DNA of 64,000 bases from Paramyrothecium sp. XJ0827 (taxonomy: Eukaryota; Ascomycota; Sordariomycetes; Hypocreales; Stachybotryaceae). Below are positions 10,797 through 21,324 of this stretch, piece after piece. The notes under the pieces are model-generated. The model was not told the origin of the DNA and did not search any database. It worked only from the letters and a program-made list of their open reading frames with translations. The DNA lies in assembly GCA_020881915.1 (NCBI GenBank), contig JAJFPB010000001.1:2914001-2978000 (forward strand). The letters are read 5' to 3'. How positions within the stretch are numbered: the stretch's first letter is position 1; each line of letters begins with the position of its first letter. A program made the translations under genes and the position numbers.

Positions 10797-10812
10797 ACTT
10801 GCAAGTATTTCG
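10797..10812. repeat. Perfect 16-base palindrome
   Basis: AATACTTGCAAGTATT is its own reverse complement and sits in an AT-rich part of the promoter region of the zinc-protein gene. It could be a dimeric regulator site or chance; position is approximate to one or two bases. Confidence 0.6.
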
Positions 10813-11136
10813 TCCTCATAAACTATAATGCTTGACAGTATTTCTTTCGTAGAATTTTAAAGAACAAGAAAAGAAACCCCTGAATCAGTACGAATCCAGA
10901 GTGCATTGAAATTCTTGTGGTCTCACCTTTTCTGTCACCCATTTGCCTCAGTCTTGTTACCATCGCCTGCCTCCTGGACCCCGCCAAAATTTTCCAAACC
11001 CCTGGGAGTTTGCTAGTTTTGTCTCCGTTTATTGCCGCCGATCAACCCTTTTCCGCCTCGAATTCAAGTCAACATCTGCCACTCTATCCCGACAACCACA
11101 CATCACAAGTCGTCGTTTCGATCTCGCATAGCAAAC

Positions 11137-11590
11137 ATGGGTAACGTATGGACATCCTCGCCATTACCCGCCCGCTCGGCGGCGCAGGCCAGCGCCCGTG
11201 GCTAACGCGGCGATTTCTCTAGGGAGCCAAGGCACAGCAGAAGCGCGAGCGCAACCAGAAGGACGCAAAGGGCAATGCCAAGTCCCAGCTCAAAGTCGTA
11301 CGTCCTCCGAACTGCACCCAGGCTCGAGTCTACATGCTGACCATCGCTTTGCGACACAGAACCAGGCAGCCTGCGACATCCAGTGCCAGATTTGCAGGTC
11401 TACATTCCTGAAGACCACCAAGACTCCCGCGTTCGTGCCCCTCCCCCTCTCCAGCTTACCTGTAGATAAGCCGGGAAAATCCACCTCAACGACTAACACA
11501 ATTCTTTCTACTTACAGACTCGTCGAGCACGCCGAGAACAAGCACAGCAAGGGCCTCGCGGACTGCTTCCCTACCGTCACCGCAGCTTAA
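11137..11590 (+). CDS. Small At2g23090-like zinc-binding protein
   Basis: Four exons: 11137-11145 (three codons), 11223-11297, 11360-11430 and 11518-11590, giving 75 residues. The N-terminal half is Lys/Gln/Asn-rich and helical (GAKAQQKRERNQKDAKG), like the 4F5/SERF-type start seen in this family. The C-terminal half has a C2H2-type site: Cys37 and Cys40 in CQICRSTF, then His56 and His61 in LVEHAENKH. This is the layout of the zf-met2/At2g23090-like family (the human relative is ZNF706). The molecular role is not settled for fungi; nucleic-acid or protein binding is likely. The gene ends 187 bases from the end of the convergent dioxygenase gene. Confidence 0.9.
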
Positions 11591-11777
11591 ATGGATCTCG
11601 GACCTTGTCGCGCGAATCTACGAATGTATCGGTGGCGGGCGCATTGGGAGAGGAGAGCAAAACATATAGCGAGGCGTTGATCTGTTGTGGTGCAAAGGAG
11701 CGCCCCATGGTGCAGACATGATTTTAATGCATTATGATATTTCCGACTCAAGCTTTGAACTGCTCCTTAAAGGCCAC

Positions 11778-13011
11778 TCAGTGGGCCTCCACGGCCGCTG
11801 ACGGCGCGCCGACTACATTGGTGATACCTGCGCTCTTCTGCTTCACCTGTGCCTGCTCCTCTCGGATCGCTCGTAGGATATCCGGGTACCAACGTTCGCC
11901 CACGTCCGGATGGCTCTTCACCCTGTTCCTGAGTGTAGCCTCACCCAGTGTCTTTGCGACCCCGCCTCTCCTGAAGGTGAATTCGACATCGTCAATCCTC
12001 CCGCCGTTCTGCTCGACAATCTGGCGGCGCTGCTCCTTGACCTCCTCTGGTACGGCACCCACTCCCACCGTTTCTAGCTCGTCGAAGTCGGCGTCTAGCT
12101 TGACGCCCTGGAAGAAGGGGATGGAGAAGCGCGCTCCAGATCCGGCCTGGGGAGACAGAACACGATGCGTAGTACTCACGCAAACTCCTTGGGTCAGTGC
12201 CTCCAGGCCCTGCCCAATGGCCACGACCAAGGTTCCGGGGATTGGTGGGCAGTCAATCCAATTGCCCTTTACGTTCTGCACCTGCAGCCCACGGTGATCT
12301 GTCGCCTGGAGCAGGTAACTCGTCAACATGCTGTCCTTGTGTGGGCCTACGCCCTGGCCCTGCGCGTCGTGGGGCCGACCGAGTTCGGCCAGGTCGGGGT
12401 ACTTGACGATCTTGAGCTTGTGGTGCTGGTCGTCGTCAAAGTACTTGTCGAATGCGTCCTTGGGCAGCTGGATAGCTTCTGCGATCAGGCTTGTGAAGTA
12501 GATAGAAATGCGCCCCATGCGACGGATGTAGTCAGTATAAGTAGCGCGGAACCCGGGAGTTGCATCCTCTGACGGCCACTGATTCGGTGCCAGAAGATTG
12601 TAGTAGAGCGGAGACCCCGGCGCAGGTATGGGATGTTCAGTTGACAAGTCAATTTGCTCTCTGTGGTCTATCTCTCCAGCAGTGATCTCGGCTGAGAGCT
12701 GGGAGTATCCCAAGAATGAATTTGCATTCTTCATCTCAATCTTGAGTCTGTAATTGATGATTTGTGTATTAGTCTGTGAAACGGTCATAATCAGGTAGGC
12801 ACGTCGCTCACTTCTCCTCCAATGGTATATCAAAAAAGGCCTTGCCATGAGTGATGACCTGTTGGAACAGCTCATCAGGGATTCCCACATTCTTCAGATA
12901 GAGAAAGCCGACTTCCATAAGCGCGTGGCGGAGCTGGCGAAGGAATTCCGGCTTTGTCGCCTCATCCCCGGCGTGGGACAGGTCAAGGATGGGAATGGAG
13001 GTAAAGGACAT
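11778..13011 (-). CDS. Isopenicillin-N-synthase-like 2-oxoglutarate/Fe(II) dioxygenase
   Basis: Two exons, 13011-12812 and 12747-11778, giving 389 residues. The N-terminal DIOX_N region starts SIPILDLS and contains the usual GFLYLKNVGIP. The double-stranded beta-helix core carries the iron triad His203-x-Asp205 (GPHKDS) and His261 (STTHRVLSP), with the co-substrate motif Arg273-x-Ser275 (RFSIPFF). All key residues are present, so the enzyme should be active, unlike the DUF1479 protein nearby. Likely reaction: oxidation of a small molecule using oxygen and 2-oxoglutarate (or oxygen alone, as in isopenicillin N synthase) in the cytosol. No biosynthetic cluster surrounds it, so the substrate cannot be inferred. 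Confidence 0.92.
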
Positions 13012-13427
13012 TGTGGACGGTATAACAGAGCTAGAGCAGTACCGGTTGCCTGGTAGTCACTCGCCGTGGGCAGAGGTTACTGGAGTGCGTGCAAGTTTGG
13101 TTCAAATAGGATTCGAATTTGGTATCTCAATGGAACCTCGGAGGATAGTAGCCAAGCTCGGCACCACCTTAAGTGCCAATGGCGTAATCGGCAACCCCGC
13201 CAAAACGCCCTTCTATTGACTCTCCGCGCGCAAATGCACGTAAACTGCAATGCGGTTCTCCCATGCGCTAGTGAGCGTTGAGCCGCTTGAATCTATGCTT
13301 TCACATCTCGTGTCTGCTTCCCAACATGAAATATGTGCCCATGCTAACACCCTCCACCTTCCCATCCCATTGCTTACTTTGACTTACACGCTCGCAATGA
13401 ACTTCAGCCACTCTTGAATATCCCGCT
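13012..13427. promoter_or_regulatory. Promoter region of the dioxygenase gene
   Basis: Four hundred bases between two minus-strand genes. The part next to 13011 is the presumed promoter of the dioxygenase; the part next to 13428 is the 3' untranslated region of UTP17. Nothing else is visible. Confidence 0.45.
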
Positions 13428-16400
13428 TTATGATTGAGTGGCTAGCGGGTTCGTCGACAAGAGGCCCGTGACCTTGTAAAACATGTCCTCCACGGAGGGT
13501 GCGGCAAAGGCAGGCGCCGCGTCAAATATATCGGCCAAATGTTGTTGTTGGATGACGGTGGGGTATGCATAGTCTTCCATGTCGACATCCTCTACCTCTT
13601 CGACCTGGTCGAGTGCTTCGTCATCGCTTGCCATCTCTGCATCTTCGTCAACGAGAGCATCCTGCTTCCCGTCCTTCTCAGCACTCCCAGCAATACTGTC
13701 AAGGTTCAGGTCTTGCAGTGGTCGAGCAGCCGTGACGGCAGATGGGTCCGACCCTTCGGAAATGATCCAGATTTGTGCTGAATCATCCAGAGCGACGAAA
13801 CCACTGGCGGTTTGGGCCGAGACTAGGCTTACAATCTGATGAGGTGTACTGCGGACAAGCACCGGCTCTGGCTCAGCAGGGTCAAAGACCCCGATGCTGG
13901 ATGACTCCCCAACTGGCAAAGTCACGGCAAAATGACCTGAAGTGTAGTCCACAGCAAGCTGAAGAAGTTCGGTGACGCCGGGGATCTTTGGAATCACAAT
14001 ACCGTAGCGTAGCTCATCTCCGACAACGTCAAACACTCGTAGTTCGTTGGAGAGAACAATGAGGTATGGCGACAAGGCACGGATAGCCTGTAAACGACCA
14101 CTCCACAGCCCTTCCAAGCTTTTGATGATCTCGCCCGACACAGCATCAATAACGTGGATCACACCACCATTGTTGCCGCCATAAGCAGCAAATAGAGTGG
14201 AGCCATCTTCCGAATATATTACGCTGCCCTGGGGCTTGGCTTGGGCCAGTGCCTCTGACGCCTCGACAAGGGTATCTTGGCCAAAGCCATCTCCCACGGC
14301 AATCACGCTGGTACAGGTCCAAGAAAAGGCATCTTGGCCATTCGCCTCCCTGACTGCAACACCGCCCTGCTGACGAGCCCTTGGGTGCCACAGACGAACC
14401 AAGCCATCGGTGCCAATGGTAGCAAAGCCTGCAACAACAGGATTGGACGCAAGGTCAAGGACTGTTTCAGTGTGGCTTGTAGCATGAGGTGAGTTGATTC
14501 GGGACGTCAGGGCAAAGGAATCGTTGTTGCCCCTAGCATCCCAGAATTTGAGATATGTCTCATGCCGATCCCGGACAAGCTGGTCCTTCAAATCTCCTCC
14601 CACATTTTCGACATCTCGCGATGGAGGGGTCCAGTCGTCAACGCTGGCTAACCATTTGCCATCAGCCGAGAAAGCAATGTGCGTGACCAGTGGCTCGTCA
14701 ATGAGATTGCCCTTGTTGGTGATATTGACGTCAGTTGGTTGTGTGCGTGCCAGTGCTTGTTTCGAAATGTTCGTAAACGACTCAAGGTCGAAAGACTGCA
14801 GCAGGGGTGCCGAGAACTCTCCTGAGACGGTAGCTTGGAGGCCATTTCCAACGCAGACATGAAGTTTTGAAGCATCCGTTGGTCTAATCGCGGCAGGTAT
14901 CGGGCGCTTAACCTGCTGCTGTGCAGTCCACACGCGGTCCACAAGCGTATCTTTGGGGGTTGAAGAGTTAATGGTCGCTGATTGAATGCCAGACACATAT
15001 GCGGTCGGTTTCATCTCGGCTGTTGATAGGACCATGACTGAATTGTCGTCCAGGTGCACAGCGTAAGAAGATCCTGTTGGTGATACAACAATGTTCTCTA
15101 CGCTTCCTGACAAGTGAGGAAGGAAATCTTTCTTTGACGTGTCCATTTGCCAAATGACAAGGACATTTTCTGATCCTCCAGAGATCATGTAATTACCTGT
15201 GGCCAGAAGGTCAGTGGCGAAGAAGCAACGCGGAAAAGAGAGACGTACCATCTTGAGACCACTTTACAGCATGTACAGCCCTTCTATGCCAGTGGTACTT
15301 CTGACCTTGGATTATCGAGCGATCAGGGCTTGACTTTTCGGCGGCTTGAAGTTTGCTCAGAGCATCTTGGTAGAGATAGATGCTACCACGAGCACCTCCC
15401 ACGATAACATCAATCGTCTTCTCCAGTCCTGACTGTCTGTTCTTCTTTCCTTTGTGACCACTAGTCTGAGTGCTGTTCTCGGACATTCTTACATCCATTG
15501 TCGTGATGAGGTCCGGAGCATCGAAAGAGAACAAGTCGTACTGAATTTGATCGAAGTTGGCGAGTTCGCTCTGCACGAGATTTCCGATGATGATACAGTC
15601 ATTGAGTGCCCCGACCAGAACCCGGCCATCTGCAGTTGACTCAAGAATTTGAAGAGCGTTGCCAGGCTTCCTAAGAGAGGCGAGGCTCTTGGAAAGGAGT
15701 GCCGAGCCCGTCGTATACTGGTACGCGACGAGGTCCATCTTGTTAGACTTGTCAGATTCACCGACAATGACAACGTCCCCAACAGTCTGCGAGATGTTGA
15801 CAGACGCAATGGCCATGGCCCTAGCCGTCTCGGAGGTCGTCTGGAACGAGACCACGGCCTTGGTTTGTTTCGTCCAGTTTACGTGGTATATACGGCCATC
15901 CGAACAAGCGACCCAGAGGAAGTCCGAGTTTTGGATGGATTGCCTTGTTGCAACAATCGTCGCTGGCGCTGAGCCAACTGTCTCGCTAGAATCGACAGTG
16001 CTAATGGGGATCCGGCGTACCAGTAACGAGTCGGCCGCTGAATAGACTTGGATGGAGGTGTTGTATGTCAAAATAAGGTGCCTAGGCAATTGTTAGCGCC
16101 TCGATACATATTCAATTCCTGCCGCATACTGACTGTTCATCTTGGGTGAGGATGGGGTCAATGTCCAATATCCTGCCTCCCATCGGCTTCGAGACTCTCC
16201 AGCCCGCTTCCTCATTGTTGAATTCTTGAATCAGCTGTAGCCCCGCGTCGCCTAATGAGTTCGAGGCGGTTTCGGAGGAAACATTGGCCTTCAGTAGTTC
16301 TCCATTGGTATGACTTTCGCTTGCACTTCGGTCTGGGTTGCTCAGCGGGTTGTCTTTACGAGCAGGTCGTTGCCTCTTTGACCTGGAGTCGCTCTCGACA

Positions 16401-16462
16401 ACGTCCCTTTTGCGTTTTTTCAGCTTGTCGACCAACGTCTTGGGGCTTTTCGCGCCAGCCAT
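13428..16462 (-). CDS. UTP17: U3 snoRNP-associated WD-repeat protein Utp17 (Nan1/WDR75)
   Basis: Three exons: 16462-16134, 16081-15249 and 15196-13428, giving 976 residues. The first 70 residues are basic and disordered (KLKKRKRD, SKRQRPARK), suited to the nucleolus. They are followed by WD-type blades, for example RHAVHAVKWSQDG before the second intron and YMISGGSENVLVIWQMD after it, then a second propeller. The C terminus has an acidic run (around DEDAEMASDDE) and ends with a helical VEDMFYKVTGLLST segment characteristic of this protein. Utp17 is part of the t-UTP/UtpA complex that binds nascent pre-rRNA and is needed for early 18S processing and Pol I transcription. An ATG at 16534 is in frame, but MAGAKSPKT at 16462 is the more natural start. 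The first intron has a less usual GTCAGT donor; it is the only one that keeps the frame. Confidence 0.93.
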
Positions 16463-16735
16463 CTTCTCGAAACGTATGCCAGCGCAGGCAACTTTTAGAA
16501 CAAATCGGACCTCGATCCCGTCAGAAGGAAGCAATCGTCTTTAAGCGCATCCGCAGAAATTTTGGTCCCGCCAGGAACTTTTTTGGAAGCGGCCCGATAA
16601 GATAAGAGCGAGCGGAGAAACCTCGGTAGTGGAACTTATTTTCAACACCAAGATTCTTTGTCGCCTGCGGTTCATGATTTTGCGCCGCACTCGCCTTGCC
16701 TCAATTTTCGTCATACCGCGCGGCAGCTTCCCAAG
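16463..16735. promoter_or_regulatory. Bidirectional promoter between UTP17 and RPB10
   Basis: The two ATGs are only 273 bases apart on opposite strands, so the promoters must overlap. An AGAAATTTTG word near 16555 resembles the RRPE element of ribosome-biogenesis promoters, but no PAC-type GCGATGAG word is visible. Co-regulation is plausible because both products serve rRNA synthesis. Confidence 0.6.
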
Positions 16736-17133
16736 ATGATTATCCCAATCCGATGCTTCTCCTGCGGCAAGGTCAGTCACGAAGCTCATGCGTAACTACA
16801 CTCTACTAACTGACAGCAGGTCACCGGCGACCTGTGGGAGCGCTACATTCAATTGATCGCTGATCCTAGAAAAACCGAGGGGTAGGCTTGACGCGATCGC
16901 ACCATGAGCCGCATTAGCTAACCTGCTCACAGAGATGCTATGGACGAGTTAGGTCTCAAGCGCTACTGTTGCCGACGAATGATTATGACCCACGTTGACC
17001 TTATCGAGAAGCTTTTGAAGTACGTCAGGCTCTGTTATCATTATTTGGCCTCTTCCACATACTGACCAGGATGATTAGGTACACTCCCGATGGCCGAAAC
17101 GAGAAGAAGCAGCGCCTTAACGAGACTGAGTAA
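16736..17133 (+). CDS. RPB10: RNA polymerase I, II and III shared subunit RPABC5 (Rpb10)
   Basis: Four exons: 16736-16771, 16820-16881, 16933-17019 and 17079-17133, giving 79 residues. The protein starts [12 protein letters not shown] and contains [19 protein letters not shown]. The four zinc ligands Cys7, Cys10, Cys45 and Cys46 are present at the standard positions. Rpb10 is a core subunit that links the two largest subunits in all three nuclear RNA polymerases. The C-terminal tail after [10 protein letters not shown] is a few residues longer than in yeast (70 residues), which is common in filamentous fungi. Three introns in 240 coding bases hide the gene from simple frame scans. It shares a promoter with UTP17. 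Confidence 0.97.
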
Positions 17134-20100
17134 TCTCAAAGAAGAAGAACAACAAAAAAGCATGGGATGGCGTTACTGGGTTACTCGATTCGTGAAAGGA
17201 ATGGCGCTCAAGGGATAAACTTCAACACAAGTACTACACTGTAGCATGCAGCGAATGATACTCAATTCAAGATGCATACACATCAAGCATTGTTACACGT
17301 CTCGGGCACGAGCAAGTCCCTAGGCTTTGGCATCCTCCATGAAGAGGTTGAGCAGTCGCGTACGTCTACCTACCTTGGTCTGGCTTCTTGTTGCAGGTAA
17401 GACGTGGCTTGTCGAACAGCTTCGAAACCACATTGAGTGCATGATGGAGGTCGCCGCCTCTGATTATCAGTGTCAGCCCGGGATCAGCCGGGCTGGTAAG
17501 CTGAGGTTTACTTATGAAGCTAACGCCGCCATGGGGTCCATTTCACCGCTTGTTGCGACCAAGCTTGAGAAAGGTGGTGGGTAGCATGCGGGTTGTTTGG
17601 GGCTGTTATGCTAGGCTGCGCCTATCACTCACCAACACATGTGCATGCGCAAGTGTCGCTCCGTCGAACCGTCCTACCGGTGCCAATGAAACGATGGTTG
17701 ATATGCAAAACTCAAAACAAGCAGCACAGCCGTTCAGCAACATGGGGCAGGCATGCAGACATAAGGCCGGCTAGCAAGAGACGTTGTGATTGCAATGGAC
17801 GTCTCTTACGCCGATTTACAGTACGAGATAACCTCACTCTTGTTCCAATATTCACGCATGCCTACCTACCGAGATAACCAGGTTCATAATGGGGGGGTCA
17901 TGCTCTACAGTGGAAATTCTGCTCAGTAACACGATATCATATGTTGAGACTTGAAGGAAGGACAAAATTATTGACAGTCGGTGTACCGGAAACGACAATC
18001 TTGCCTTAGAACAAACCCATGCGCACACCATCATGCAGTCTGACCCCATCCGCGATTGTTTAGCCGCCTAAGAAGGAGAAAGGAAGCAAGCATGTCTCTT
18101 TTGGGAGAAGTGGTTGGAAGAACTACCAACGAGACTAGCCTCGGGCCAATACCAGCGCTCGAACCGAATGCATGTTGGTTGAAGACCGAATACTGCATCC
18201 TAACAAATGCTCTGGGCCGATGTCTCCCTGCCACACCTACAGCTGCCACTTCATCATACATGGAACAGCGAGATTACCCCACAGTCAGGAAGCGATAGTG
18301 ATACTCAAAGCTGAAGGAAGCTGACGTTTTGGGCAACCAAGTCAAGGATACAAAACTCCGGCATCGAATGGAACGTCGGCCAACCCTGGAGGCCCGTCGC
18401 AGAGGCCGCAGAAATTGCCGCGCTGACAACCAACCGCCATGCAGCAGGGGGAGGAAACCGCGCTTGCAGCAGCTCGGTTCCAGAAAAGTACGCGATTTAT
18501 CATTGTTTTGGTGCATGGTGTTTTGGAAGCCAAGCAGAATCTGGACCAGCCTGGCTTCCGCCAACAGGGCTCTGGCGCGTATGCAATGCAATCCCTTGCT
18601 GACGACCTTACCTCCACCGAAGGCGGGACATGCACTACATGCGGGAGTTGGAGAGGCAGGCGAGTCTTTTACCCGCATACCTTAGGCAAAGCCTTGTATG
18701 GCTCTCCTTGTGTGAGCAGAGTGACCAACACAGTGGATATCGGACTTGGCTCATGTGCCCCCGGTATTGGTCTGCGCACCATTCAGCCGTCACCCTGCTC
18801 ACGACGTAGCTCTCAGAGTTAGACACCTTTTCTCCCTCATCGCCTGCCATTGTCCGACGAACATGAACGAATCACGGCTTCGGAGGTCTTGCGAAGTCGC
18901 TGGGCTAGGCCTGTCGTGCCTAAGTTAGCTTGTTCTTGGAGGGGGACCAGCAAAGCCGCGGGGACCCAGATCGCCGGGTAAGCGACCGGGGTCCTGATTG
19001 GTGCAGCGCTGCGAGGATCATGGCACTCGTGTCCTGTGCTGAGGTTGCTGCCGTATGCTCAAAGTACCGTCCTGGTACACAAGTTGCTGCCAAGGGGCTG
19101 ATAAGAAAGCCAATTATTCCAAATGAACCTTCAGCTTCCTACCACGATTGCCGGTATTTCGATAATTGGGAGACATCATTGTCGGCTAGAGGTTCCATAC
19201 AATACACCGATAAGAATATTGGACAGCTGGTAGTTGTTTGCTTGGACATTTTGTTGTTTTTGTCTAACCGCAATATCTATTACCAACACTGATTGTGTTG
19301 TCACAAGTATTGAGAGGCATAGCAAGCGGTTAGCAAAAAGAGGACACTGTAGAATACAACACAAACAATGAATATCGTCATTGAGAAGTGCTGTTTTACG
19401 CCCGTTTCGTCGGAAGAATGCTATGCTCGTAAGAATCAATAGATGATGGAGAAGAAGAAAAAGAAATATGTTTTGAAAGCTTTTGTATTATTTTACAAAA
19501 CTTTGTCCCGCCCAAATTGCCCGTAATAGTAAAGAACGGAGCCTTGCCGTCTCTCATATTTTTGCTCACAGCGTGGGTGGACAAAGCCGTCAGCAGAGGC
19601 TTGAGCCACCCGGCCATTCCCCGGTGTGCAAGCTATGTCAGTCTAGACTGATTTGGATGCATCACGCTTTTGTTAGTAAAGAAAAAGAAAAGTGATGGTG
19701 GGCAAAGTAAGATATCTGTTCTCGCACTCTGACTTGATTACGAGCCTTAAATCAGAAATGCTTGCGGAGGAAGCCACGATGGACCGCTGCGGGTTCCGGG
19801 GCAACACCACGAGCTTCACCAAGCAACCAGCTATTTGGGTTGTCTTATCAGCTCGGTCTTTCTCCCTTCCCCCATGCCGACTACCTGAATACCATGACCC
19901 GAACAAGATACCAAGAGCAGAATCAATGGATGCCCTGCATATGATTTCTTGCCTGCAACCCGCAGGTACAAGTGAGAGACTCATCGAGGATTTTAAGCGC
20001 CGACGCCTGTCCACTTCATGCAACCCCACGAGTTAGGAGCGCGCCCCGTCCTCCACTCCGGTGCCTTGCCCCCATCTGACTGGCTAGCCAAGGAGCGTCA

Positions 20101-21324
20101 ATGAGGGCGGATGGACTGACCAGACCCGATCCCTGTCCTGCCGGGGGGTCGGGGAACTTGCTAGAGGGAGGAGGGTGGATGCTTTTGAGCCCAGTCCCCT
20201 GCCTGCGATCTCTCATGATTGACGCCCACCTTTGTGTGTCAGGTATGACAATGGTTGTCAATGGGAAAAGGGCAAAAAGAGGGAACTGCACATCGGCTAA
20301 AGGCCTCTAATCACGCGTGTCTACGGCTCATGGATCTGACGCCGAGCCAGCTTGCAAACCAAAAAGGCCGGCAAGCTTCATCACCTTGGAGGGTTCTTGA
20401 CATGGATGTTTAATGGCTGAGGAGACTAAGAAGGACTGCCTCAGCCAACCCACCAACGGCTTGACTCCATGAACAAGTCTCCGGAAACCTCACGCCATCG
20501 TGCTGGTTAGCAACGCGCCTGTCATACTCATACCTGTCCCGCTCGACGCTGCATGCCTGCTCGCTGCGTTGTCAGGAATACCCGCCCTCTTTACTGCGCT
20601 GCTCCAGCACGCATACCTCGTCCCTTCTTCTGCTTCTTATCAGGCTTCAGCCTCGCCCGCAGTGCTACCCAGCTCTACCAATGGGCTCAATGCAGTTCTA
20701 GGGCTGTTCAGCGAAGATTGTCTGACAACTTTTCAATCTACGCTGCTACCACTTGGGTTTCCATCCCTCGGTCACCGCACCAAACTGCATCACCCCTCTC
20801 CATAACCCATCATCACTACTTCAGTGTTGTGGACGACGGGCTTGCGCGTTTTTGGCTTAAGCCGTTGCATTTCCATTCGGCTGCAGGGATCTTTTCCACT
20901 TCACTACAGGGGGGCCACTGACCCATCCGACCCTTGCGCCTCTGCCTGCTGCGCTTGACGCTCCGTCTCTTAAAACCAGCCCTCGGCCGTTCAGATCAGC
21001 TTCCATCTCTCAGGGCGTTTTGAGTCCAGCTAGCTTCTTTTCTGGAAGCTTGCTGATCAAGAGGCCTGGGCTTGCGATTTCCAGTCTTTGGGCTGCTCTG
21101 AATCACCCTTGGTACTCGACCAGTCGGGCAAGCCTCTTTCGCGTGTCATTGCTGGCCTCCTCATCTTCCAGGTGTGACGGCCATTCTGTAGGGCGCACAA
21201 CGCGGGCCTCTACACCACGAGCCCCGAGGCTTTTGGAAATCCACCACCAACAAGTCACGTCCGCGCCTCGGGCGACAATTGACTTGAAGTCAATCGGTCG
21301 CGCACGTCGTTGGCCCTGATCGTC
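17134..21324. other. 4.2-kb gene-poor region and long leader
   Basis: No gene can be supported. Frames on both strands are short and overlap each other without family resemblance; an 86-codon frame at 17327-17584 was considered and not accepted. A perfect 9-base inverted repeat (AAGAGACGT/ACGTCTCTT) with a 14-base loop lies at 17776-17807, and a TTTTGTA/TACAAAA hairpin near 19482-19500. From about 20900 to 21324 the sequence looks like the promoter and leader of the next gene. Confidence 0.45.
17776..17807. repeat. Inverted repeat, 9-base arms, 14-base loop
   Basis: AAGAGACGT at 17776-17784 is the exact reverse complement of ACGTCTCTT at 17799-17807. It could form a hairpin in DNA or RNA. 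It is about 640 bases past the end of RPB10, too far for an obvious 3'-end signal. Confidence 0.65.

Larger units (their letters stand above)
8885..11136. other. Divergent intergenic region with simple repeats
   Basis: Holds the promoters of the flanking divergent genes but no gene I can support. Notable contents are five tandem GCGAG units at 9171-9195, a purine-rich GGAGGTGG-like stretch at 9480-9530, GGTACC-type words at 9575-9585 and 10674-10684, and an AT-rich segment at 10760-10870 with a perfect 16-base palindrome. From 10910 to 11136 the strand is pyrimidine-rich leader for the zinc-protein gene. Confidence 0.45.

Noticed and set aside
17327..17584. 86-codon frame after RPB10
   Set aside because: Somewhat protein-like, but without homology, leader or clear intron context; kept out of the gene list.
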